DNA of 64,000 bases from assembly GCA_964622545.1 (NCBI GenBank), contig CAZUQM010000021.1:47328-111327 (forward strand). The letters run 5' to 3'. How positions within the stretch are numbered: position 1 is the first letter of the stretch; every line of letters begins with the position of its first letter. Positions 1 to 7,145 of the stretch are shown here, piece by piece. The translations under genes and the position numbers were made by a program. Under the pieces are notes generated by a model. That model was given only the letters and a program-made list of their open reading frames with translations, made no database searches and was not told the origin of the DNA. Origin of the DNA: JAFGLZ01 sp964622545 (GTDB lineage Bacteria; Planctomycetota; Phycisphaerae; UBA1845; JAFGLZ01).

Positions 1-557
1 ATCTGGCGATTGCCCCAGGCACAGGCGCTCTTGAGCTCGCCGATCGCGCCGTCCCTCACGAGCTCTCGCAGGCGGTTGAAGTTCGGATCCTCGTGGCGCT
101 GGGTGCCGACCTGCGTGGCCAGCTTGCCCTTGTTCTTGAGATAGGTGGCGCGGACCATCCGCGCTTCGGCCACGCTGTTGGCCAGCGGCTTTTCGCAGTA
201 GACGTGCAGGCCGCGGTTCATGGCCCAGGTGGCCACGAAGGCGTGGGTGTGATCCGTTGTGCTGCAGATCACGGCGTCGAGGTCTTTCTGCTCGAGACAC
301 TTCCGCCAGTCGACGTAGCGCTTGGCCTTGGGGAATCGCTTCGAGGCGAAGTCCAGGTGGGTCTCGTCCACGTCACAGAGGGCCACGACGTTCTCGCTCG
401 AGACGGCATCATAGTGCCACCGTCCCCGGCCACCCGCGCCGATGAGGGCGACGTTCAGCTTGTTGCTCGGGGCATTGGCTCCCTTGAGCGTTCCGCTGGG
501 AAGGAGGATCAGTCCGGCACCGGTGGTTGCCGTCTTCAGGAAATCGCGTCGTCGCAT
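1..557 (-). CDS. Gfo/Idh/MocA family oxidoreductase, Tat-exported (C-terminus cut by window edge)
   Basis: Predicted NAD(P)-dependent sugar-type oxidoreductase. Only the N-terminal 185 residues lie in the window. Translation from the ATG at 557-555 begins MRRRDFLKTATTGAG, a twin-arginine signal, so the folded enzyme is probably exported. The Rossmann fold is visible as NVALIGAGGRGRWH, followed by VVALCDVDE. The family's EKP signature appears as VYCEKPLANSVAEA, with the substrate-side lysine in place. A GGAGA ribosome binding site lies about 8 bases upstream. The substrate cannot be told from sequence; planctomycetes encode many such paralogues, usually near sugar-catabolic or DUF1080 genes, as here. 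The gene runs off the left edge, so its 3' end and downstream neighbours are unknown. Confidence 0.9.
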   Translation of the reverse strand, partial: MRRRDFLKTATTGAGLILLPSGTLKGANAPSNKLNVALIGAGGRGRWHYDAVSSENVVALCDVDETHLDFASKRFPKAKRYVDWRKCLEQKDLDAVICSTTDHTHAFVATWAMNRGLHVYCEKPLANSVAEARMVRATYLKNKGKLATQVGTQRHEDPNFNRLRELVRDGAIGELKSACAWGNRQ

Positions 558-830
558 GGTCTAGGTCTCCTTTCGTTCGTGGCGCTGCCGCCGGCTTGGC
601 GAGCTCGACCGATAGCGTGTTCGATACCGAGTTCCACCAGGCAACACAAGGGTATGGTAGCAGGGTCGGGGGCGGCCGTCATGAAGGGCATAAGGCTATC
701 GGCATCGTCCGGCGCCATGTCGGTGACCCATGCTCCGTCGTTCACCAGCAGACCGTGTTTCTGGGCCCAGTACTTCGCCACACTTGTTGTCGTGGGTTGC
801 GATCAGGAGGACGAGGCGCCAGTCAGAGCA

Positions 831-890
831 GCGACCGTCAGGGAGCTGTGTTGTTGGAGCGCTAGAACAGCAACGCTCCCTCACGGTCGC
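831..890. repeat. Hairpin repeat, copy 1 (25-bp arms)
   Basis: Imperfect inverted repeat: arm 831-855 pairs with arm 866-890 around a 10-base loop, with only a few mismatches. Similarity to a second copy at 9833-9892, in inverted orientation, extends about 20 bases beyond the arm on one side (about 811-895 versus 9828-9912). It lies in the 456-base space between the minus-strand gene starting at 557 and the one ending at 1014, about 125 bases past the latter's stop codon. There is no T-run, so it does not look like a simple terminator. It looks like a dispersed REP- or MITE-like element. I see no convincing gene in the rest of 558-1013. Confidence 0.7.
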
Positions 891-1013
891 GTCTCCGGCG
901 CCGCATCGATCCGAAGTGGAAGCGTCTCCGACGGCGACCCCGGGGCTGGGGAACCGACAGATTCAAATGAGTCGGACTCCTAGGTTTGAGGCACCGGAAC
1001 AGGGGTCTCTTTC

Positions 1014-2447
1014 TCAGGGCAGCGTGACCGCCACCGGCGTGGCGTAGTCGTCCTGCATGTCGTACGGCAGGCCGCGTACTTCGGTGCCATCGCGGTTGGC
1101 GAAGTAGAGGCGAGAGATCGAGAGCTTGTCGGGGTGGCCGTCGGCCCAGAGCACGGCGAACGGGGAATCCGCCGGGGCGCCGAAGACCTTGCGCACGTAA
1201 GAGTGGTTGCGGGGGCTCTTGCGGGTGAGGTCGCGGACCTTGGTCCAGGTGCGGCCCTCGTTCCGGCTGGTCCAGACGGCCACTTCGCCGCCGCCGCCCC
1301 AACGCTGCGGGCCTCGCTCGGTCGGACCGACGATCCGCCAGGTCCCGTCGGCCTCGACCCAGATGGGGCCCGTGTCGTAGTTGTGCGTCGAGTTGGTCAC
1401 CGCATGGACGTTCCACTTGCCGTTCTTGTGGTGCAGCACCTCCCAGGTCCGCGGGTCGCCCTGGGGGCCTGGCCTGTGGTCCGACGACGTGACGACCAGG
1501 ATGACCGGGTTGCCCTGGTTGTCGAGCGTGACGCTGTTGAGATAGACCAAGCGGTCGTCGTCTGAATAGGCTTTGACCAGCGCGGGGTTTTTCGCGTCGA
1601 CCAGGGGCGTCTTGACGGTCTCGCCGTCGACGTTCTGCCAGGACTTGCCGCAGTCGCGTGTCTCTAGGAAGTAGAGATCGGTTCGACGGTCGGGGTGGCC
1701 CTTGGGATGGCGGTTGAAGGCGGTGACGATCCGCCCGTCGCGCTGGCAGCTGGTCTGATACTGCCCTTCCATGCCGGCCAGCTTCTGGTCCTCGGCGCGC
1801 GAGCCGTCGGGCCGGCGGACGTTCCAGTACAGCTCTCGCACGCCGGTGTACTTCGTGAAGAGCTCGACGATGCCCGCGCCGCGGACGGCGTAGGGCTGCG
1901 GGTAGCAGATCTCGTCGGAGGACACGCGCTCGAAACGGTCGATGGCGTAGGGCTTGACGCTTCGATAGACGAAGCCGGGCCGTTTCCGTCCGCGGCCGGC
2001 CACGTAGACCCAGAGGTGGCCTTGCTCGTCGATCGTCAGCGACGCGTCGTCGTGCGGATCGTCGACGCCTCCCTTGTCGTGGACAATCGTGGGTCGCGGG
2101 ACGCGGTCTTTGACGTGGTCGTAGTAGGAGACCATGTTGAGGAGGTATCGCTTGCCGCCCTTCGAGCCGCCGTAGCAGAAGAAGGTCTTCTTGGCCTCGG
2201 GAGCGTAGACGGCGATGGGGACGTGCTTGGCCGTGTAGGTGCCCAGCCCGCCCGAGTACTTGTCGCCATAAGCCCAGAACCGCTTAGCGTCCGGGGCGTC
2301 GGAGTACTGGCCGAGCGTAAACCAGATGCCCCGGTAGCCCGTGTCTTTGGGCTTCGACGTCGGATCCTCGGCGGCTCGGGACGACATCGCCCAGCCCAAC
2401 AGGACAGTCGCCGCAATCACCAGGCCCCGGATCATTCGATGCTGCAT
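1014..2447 (-). CDS. Secreted BNR-repeat (sialidase-like propeller) protein
   Basis: 477 residues. The start at 2447 gives a Sec signal peptide (MQHRMIRGLVIAATVLLGWA, cleaved near SSRAA-ED); an in-frame ATG at 2435 is an alternative. The upstream Shine-Dalgarno is weak. The body resembles the BNR_4 / BNR-containing family. It has repeated beta-propeller blades with Asp-box-like stretches (ETRDCGKSW, TSRNEGRTWTKV) and aromatic residues typical of a carbohydrate-facing propeller. The mature protein should act in the periplasm or outside the cell. No sialidase Arg triad is obvious, so a lectin or lyase role is as likely as hydrolysis. It sits between Tat-exported oxidoreductases on the same strand and probably belongs to a polysaccharide or sugar-acid utilisation group. 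Confidence 0.8.
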   Translation of the reverse strand: MQHRMIRGLVIAATVLLGWAMSSRAAEDPTSKPKDTGYRGIWFTLGQYSDAPDAKRFWAYGDKYSGGLGTYTAKHVPIAVYAPEAKKTFFCYGGSKGGKRYLLNMVSYYDHVKDRVPRPTIVHDKGGVDDPHDDASLTIDEQGHLWVYVAGRGRKRPGFVYRSVKPYAIDRFERVSSDEICYPQPYAVRGAGIVELFTKYTGVRELYWNVRRPDGSRAEDQKLAGMEGQYQTSCQRDGRIVTAFNRHPKGHPDRRTDLYFLETRDCGKSWQNVDGETVKTPLVDAKNPALVKAYSDDDRLVYLNSVTLDNQGNPVILVVTSSDHRPGPQGDPRTWEVLHHKNGKWNVHAVTNSTHNYDTGPIWVEADGTWRIVGPTERGPQRWGGGGEVAVWTSRNEGRTWTKVRDLTRKSPRNHSYVRKVFGAPADSPFAVLWADGHPDKLSISRLYFANRDGTEVRGLPYDMQDDYATPVAVTLP

Positions 2448-2560
2448 AGCAGGCTCGCTTTCGTTTCGGATGTACGCGTACAGGGAGTAGCCACTCCTAT
2501 CCGCGGGGGAACCGAGCGGTGCCCCTCTAGTCGTCCGTTTCGCATGTCGACGTTTGGCCG

Positions 2561-3430
2561 TTAGGCCCGCGCCTTGCGAATCAGCTCGAGCGTCTCGTCG
2601 ATCTGCTTCGTGCTGGAAAAGCCGATCGTGAACGCATCGACCGTTCCCAGGTCGAGCACGTACTTCAGGGCCTTGAGGCGTTTCTCGGCGCTGTCGTAGC
2701 CGTTCTCGCCGTAGACCTTCATGCCCAGCACGCCGTGGCCCTGCTTGTGCATCTTGGCGATCTCGGGGGCCACCTTGTCCGGCTTGTCGTCCATCCTGGC
2801 CCCGAACGGGTTGATGCGGACGAGATGGACGTCGATCCAGTCGCAGTCGGACGAGGTCACCAGCGGAGGGAATCCGTGGCACGAGACGCCGACGGATCGG
2901 ACGCGGCCCTTTTCCTTGGCGTCGTACAGGACGTCCATGACCGGGCGCATGTCGGTGTCCCAGCCGCCCTTGCTCATGCAGTGCATCAACACCGTGTCGA
3001 GTTGCGGCGTCTCGAGCTCGCGGCGGAATCGATCGATGTCTACCCGGGCGACCTCGGCGCTCTTGGCGCGGGTCTTGGTCAGGAGGAAGACCTTGTCCCG
3101 GGCGACGCCCTTCAGGGCCTTGCTGACCAGGTAGTGCGCGCGGTACGCATCGGCCGTGTCGATGTAGCGGACGCCGCAGTCCAGCGCGTAGCGGACCATC
3201 TTGGTGAACGCGGCCTCGCCCATGGCCCGTTGTTCGCTGCCGCCGCGCGTGCCGGTGCCGAGTCCGAGGACGGAGGTCTTGACGCCGCTTCGACCGAGGC
3301 TGACCAGGTCGGTGCCGCAGGTGATCTTGGATTGGGTTGCCTCCGCGGCGAGGGTGAAGCGTCCGGTGAGGGCGGCCGCTCCCGCGGCGGCGGTTCCGGC
3401 GAGAAATCGACGACGTGAGATGTCTGACAT
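2561..3430 (-). CDS. Aldo/keto reductase, Tat-exported
   Basis: 289 residues from the ATG at 3430, with a GAGAGGA ribosome binding site. The N-terminus MSDISRRRFLAGTAAAG is a twin-arginine signal. The (beta/alpha)8 aldo/keto reductase fold is supported by the canonical catalytic tetrad: Asp91 and Tyr96 in YIDTADAY, Lys119 in LLTKTR, and His150 in VLMHCM. The family catalyses NADPH-dependent carbonyl reduction; Tat export suggests the cofactor is bound before translocation. A long in-frame upstream extension exists but lacks a signal and a good ribosome binding site, so this start is preferred. It lies about 110 bases upstream (5') of the BNR protein gene and may be co-transcribed with it. The substrate is unknown. 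Confidence 0.88.
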   Translation of the reverse strand: MSDISRRRFLAGTAAAGAAALTGRFTLAAEATQSKITCGTDLVSLGRSGVKTSVLGLGTGTRGGSEQRAMGEAAFTKMVRYALDCGVRYIDTADAYRAHYLVSKALKGVARDKVFLLTKTRAKSAEVARVDIDRFRRELETPQLDTVLMHCMSKGGWDTDMRPVMDVLYDAKEKGRVRSVGVSCHGFPPLVTSSDCDWIDVHLVRINPFGARMDDKPDKVAPEIAKMHKQGHGVLGMKVYGENGYDSAEKRLKALKYVLDLGTVDAFTIGFSSTKQIDETLELIRKARA

Positions 3431-3531
3431 AGCAAGGTCCTCTCGGGCTCGCGACGGGATCATCATCAACGGAAGACGGGGCCGCGGGGATCGCCCCGGG
3501 CACCTTGTCAGCAGTGTACCATCGGGCGAGG

Positions 3532-6003
3532 TCATGCTGAAGTCGAAACCGGCCGGGACGAGCTGTGCGGCCTTCTTGGCAGGCGTCGGCTGATCAGGCC
3601 GGCCAGGGCGTAGACCACCAGGGCAATCCACACCACCGTGGTGAACCCCAACGACATCGCCAGCACCACCGCCAGGACCGCCGCGATGACGGAGGCGAAT
3701 CCGTTGGCGCCCCATGCCCAAGGGATCAGGTGCGGCGCTCCGACGTGCAGGCGGAGCAGCCCGCGCGGAAACGGCATGCCCATCGGCAGGGCCAGGACGC
3801 CGGCGACGGCCAGGCAGACCGCGGCTCGGGCCGCGAGGGGCCAGGCCAGGACCGCATCCAGGGCCGGTCTGAGGAACAGGGCGTAGGCGACTCCGAGCAA
3901 GACGATGAAGACCAGCGGCCGGGAGATGTCATACGCCGCGTCGGTGGGGATTCGTCCGGCCAGGAGGCTGCCGGCGCCGCTGCAGGCGAGGAAGGCGGCC
4001 AGGACGACGGCCACGGCGAAGACCGGTTCGGCCAGGACGTGGGTGAAGTCCTGCATGAGCGTGATCTCGAGGAGCATGTAGGCCAGGCCGAGAGAGAAGA
4101 AGTAGGCGCCCGTGGCCAGGCGGTGACCTGTCGACTCGGTCCGGCGTCGTCGGATCGCCAGGGGTAGGGGGATCAGCACGGCCGCGGCGAGCGTGAGCCA
4201 AATCAGGGCGGCCACGAGCATGACGTATCCCCACTCGATATGGACGAGCCATTGCCGACCGAAGGCTTGTCGGTAGTTGTCGAGCGCATCCCAGCGGAAG
4301 ACGTGGTGGAAGAAGGGACGGTCGTCGGTTGCCGGGCGGACCTGGAAGGCCCACTGCTCATAGAGCCCCTCGCGGTGCGGGGAGAGGATCTCGCGGGCGC
4401 ACCATCCCAGGTGGGACAGCGGCGAGCCCTCGGGTCCCGGGCGCGGGTCGATGCGGTTGGCGGTCTCGAGGGGCATGCCGGGGTACCAGACGGGGTCCAT
4501 GGCCATGTCGGTCAGGATGGCTTGCAGGCGTCGTCGTGCCTTGGGGGCGAGGGCGTCTCGAGAGGCCATCGTGCAGGCGGCGAGGTAGTTCCTGAATTGG
4601 ACGATGCGGTCGTCGGCGGGCGCGCGTCCGCGTGCCTCGAGGGCGGTCGCGAAGGTGGCGAAGAGGCGGACGTTGTCACGGGGCGGCTCGGCGATGCCGC
4701 GGACGACGGCGACGACGCCTCGGGGGCTGAGGCGATCGAGGCATCGGGCGACGCCCTCGACGGTGGCTATGTAGGATTGGCTCATGGCCGTCATGCCGGG
4801 CGCGCCGGCCGAGAGCGATTCCAGTCCGGTGAGCTGGATGAGGTCGAAGGCCTGGTCGGTGTGTTCGAGGAAGCCGCGGGGCTCGTCGTGAACGAGGTGA
4901 ACGTCGGGTCCGGCGAAGACGTGGCGCGGGCCTTCGCGGTTCTCGCGGAGGATCCGGTCGACCTGGGGGTTGGGCTGGACGACGGTGATGGCTTCGGCGT
5001 CGAATCGCCGTGCCAGCCAGACGTTCACGCCGCCGGTCTCGCTGATGAGCAGGACCCGCTTGGGGCGGAGCAGTCGATAGACCGCCGCCATGGGCGTCTC
5101 GTCGAGGACGGCGGCCCCGTCGGCGGTGTCGATGCGGAAGACGGGGGCGGGGCTCCCGCCGTCGAGGAAGAGGACGCGCTGCTTGGGGGGCGGCTCGGCA
5201 TGGGGCGAGGCGAAGAGCGTCTGGTGGGCCAGGGGCGATTCGATCAGGTCGAGCCGTCCTCGGGGCGAGTCGAGGCGGGCGATGCGTCGGGCCTGGCCCT
5301 GAGCGATGAGCTGTTCGAAGGAGGCCAGGGGTTTGTAGGGATCGATGGGCATCGGGCCGTGGATCAGGGGCATCAGCGCCGCAAGCGTCCCCAGGCTGAC
5401 GAGCCAGGCGACGATCATGCGGTACGAGCGGCTCGCGACGAAGGCGCCGGCGAGCATGCCGGTGGCGGCGACGGCCCCGATGAGCGTTTCGGGGCGGAGC
5501 AGGATCATGAGCCCGATCGCCCAGGCCGAGCCCAGCCCGCTGCCGACCAGGTTGGCGGCGTACATGCGTGTAGCGTCGGCGCGGCAGGCGGTCAGCGACA
5601 GGCCGATCGCCACGGCGCCGACGAAGAAGGGCACGACCATCAGCAGGTGGTAGACGATCAGGAGCGCTGCCTGGCGGGGCTGGAGGAGGATCTGATAGGT
5701 ATCGATGGGCAGGCGTTCGGCGAGCCAGAGGCAGACGGGCGTGGCGAGGGCGAAGGCGGTGATGCTGGCCAGCAGCGCGGGGGCGAATCGTCGGACGAGG
5801 GGTCGGGCGAAGAAGGTGAGGAAGGTCCCGCTGGCGCCGAAGCCGAGCAGCGCGGTGCTGATGACGAAGTAGGCGAAGTGGTGCCATCGGGCGACGGCGA
5901 GGCATCTCATGAGGACGAGCTGGAGGGCGATCACGGCGGCCGAGACGAGGGCCACGGCGAGATAGGTCCGCGTATCGGCGCGTGCGGCGGGTGGAGCCGT
6001 CAT
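3532..6003 (-). CDS. Polytopic membrane protein with spermidine-synthase-like domain
   Basis: 823 residues. The start ATG (6003-6001) overlaps the stop TGA of the upstream pcm gene (6002-6000) in an ATGA junction, so translation is probably coupled. The N-terminal third has about six hydrophobic helices, starting with YLAVALVSAAVIALQLVLM. A soluble central part (roughly residues 230-570) looks like the methyltransferase-type fold of fused spermidine synthases, with VLFLDGGSPAPVF and PKRVLLISETGGVNVWLA. The C-terminal third again has about six helices, including LGLAYMLLEITLMQDF, a stretch typical of planctomycete and proteobacterial 'spermidine synthase-like' membrane proteins. The glycine-rich SAM/dcSAM loop is poorly kept (ISETGGVN), so enzymatic activity is uncertain. 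The physiological role is unknown. Confidence 0.75.
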   Translation of the reverse strand: MTAPPAARADTRTYLAVALVSAAVIALQLVLMRCLAVARWHHFAYFVISTALLGFGASGTFLTFFARPLVRRFAPALLASITAFALATPVCLWLAERLPIDTYQILLQPRQAALLIVYHLLMVVPFFVGAVAIGLSLTACRADATRMYAANLVGSGLGSAWAIGLMILLRPETLIGAVAATGMLAGAFVASRSYRMIVAWLVSLGTLAALMPLIHGPMPIDPYKPLASFEQLIAQGQARRIARLDSPRGRLDLIESPLAHQTLFASPHAEPPPKQRVLFLDGGSPAPVFRIDTADGAAVLDETPMAAVYRLLRPKRVLLISETGGVNVWLARRFDAEAITVVQPNPQVDRILRENREGPRHVFAGPDVHLVHDEPRGFLEHTDQAFDLIQLTGLESLSAGAPGMTAMSQSYIATVEGVARCLDRLSPRGVVAVVRGIAEPPRDNVRLFATFATALEARGRAPADDRIVQFRNYLAACTMASRDALAPKARRRLQAILTDMAMDPVWYPGMPLETANRIDPRPGPEGSPLSHLGWCAREILSPHREGLYEQWAFQVRPATDDRPFFHHVFRWDALDNYRQAFGRQWLVHIEWGYVMLVAALIWLTLAAAVLIPLPLAIRRRRTESTGHRLATGAYFFSLGLAYMLLEITLMQDFTHVLAEPVFAVAVVLAAFLACSGAGSLLAGRIPTDAAYDISRPLVFIVLLGVAYALFLRPALDAVLAWPLAARAAVCLAVAGVLALPMGMPFPRGLLRLHVGAPHLIPWAWGANGFASVIAAVLAVVLAMSLGFTTVVWIALVVYALAGLISRRLPRRPHSSSRPVSTSA

Positions 6004-6899
6004 TGCTGGATCCGGCCCGTCATGGGGACGAACCGGACGCCGCAGAGCGTCTTGTAGCGCGGCCGTCCGGTCTTCGGGTCCTTGGTGATGACCTTGAGCT
6101 GCTGGTACAGGCCCGGCTGGCCGAGGGGCACGACCATCCGCCCGCCGTCGGCGAGCTGCTTGAAGAGCGGCGGCGGGACGTGTCCGGCGGCGCACGTGAC
6201 GATGATCGCGTCGAAGGGCGCGTGTTCGGGCCAGCCGAAGTAGCCGTCGCCCTGCTTGGCGTCGATGGTCTTGTATCCCAATTTCTGGTAGCGGGCGGCG
6301 GCTTGTTCGGCCAGGGGCTCGATGATCTCGATGGTGAAGACGTGCGGGGTGAGCTCGCTGAGGACGGCGGCCTGATAGCCGCTGCCGGTGCCGATCTCGA
6401 GGACCTTCTCGCCGGACTTGAGCTGCAAGGCCTCGGTCATCATGGCCACGATGTAGGGCTGGCTGATCGTCTGGCCGAAGCCGATGGGCAGGGGGTGGTC
6501 GACGTAGGCGGAGCGGGCGTCGCCGGGTCGGACGAACTCATGGCGGGGCACGTGTCGCATGGCCGCGAGGGCGCGCGGGTCCCTCACCGGACTGCGGCCG
6601 TCCAGCGGCTCGGCGATCTGGCGGCGGACCATGCGGTGTCGATCTTCCCGACGCTCGGACGTGCGCGGTCGATGCCAATCTCGGGCAGGACGGGTTGCCG
6701 GTCGGGTGCGTGGGGGTTGCGTGCGGACGGGTCTGGTGGTCGGGTGCGGCTCGGTCGCGCTCCCGAGCTGGGCGAGGTCGGGCTCGCGCGACGGCGTCGG
6801 TGCGGGAGGTCTCGGGCCCTTGGACGGCCAGAGGACGACCGTGAGGAAGACGGCGATGCCGATCAGGACGAGGACGGTGGTGGAGATGTGTCGTGCCAT
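6000..6899 (-). CDS. pcm: Protein-L-isoaspartate O-methyltransferase, membrane-anchored
   Basis: 299 residues from the ATG at 6899, which is preceded by a GAGAAGGG ribosome binding site. Residues 7-25 form a single transmembrane helix. A Pro/Arg/Thr-rich linker spans about 27-85. The Pcm domain follows, with GQTISQPYIVA (142-152) and the SAM-binding LEIGTGSGYQAA (167-178), both diagnostic of the family. Pcm methylates isoaspartyl residues in damaged proteins using SAM. Most Pcm enzymes are soluble, so the anchor and linker suggest repair at the membrane or in the periplasm; exported forms are known in other bacteria. It overlaps the next gene by four bases. A longer in-frame N-terminus from 6986 is possible but would bury the membrane helix. 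Confidence 0.92.
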   Translation of the reverse strand: MARHISTTVLVLIGIAVFLTVVLWPSKGPRPPAPTPSREPDLAQLGSATEPHPTTRPVRTQPPRTRPATRPARDWHRPRTSERREDRHRMVRRQIAEPLDGRSPVRDPRALAAMRHVPRHEFVRPGDARSAYVDHPLPIGFGQTISQPYIVAMMTEALQLKSGEKVLEIGTGSGYQAAVLSELTPHVFTIEIIEPLAEQAAARYQKLGYKTIDAKQGDGYFGWPEHAPFDAIIVTCAAGHVPPPLFKQLADGGRMVVPLGQPGLYQQLKVITKDPKTGRPRYKTLCGVRFVPMTGRIQQ

Positions 6900-7145
6900 G
6901 GTAAGACCCTTCTCTGCTTGGATGATATGAGAGGAGGGGGGTTCGGGGGAAATCCGAATGGCCGCGCGGCGGTCGGTCGTCGCCACGCGGGGGCGTCGAC
7001 GGTCGGGCCTCGGGCGACGTGTGGGCGCCGGGCGCGCTTGCTGAACCGGCGGGTCCGGCAGCTGAGCGCGGGCCCGACGCTGTGGGTGGCCTCGGGCCCG
7101 CGGCAGGTTCGAGAAGGGCGTTTCGTCGCCGCGTGCTGGTTGAGG

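Noticed and set aside
536..781. Short minus-strand open frame with GTG start, overlapping the start of the first oxidoreductase gene
   Set aside because: No ribosome binding site, no recognised domain, and it runs into the well-supported Tat-signal gene in another frame. It may be a remnant of a lost gene but cannot be supported.
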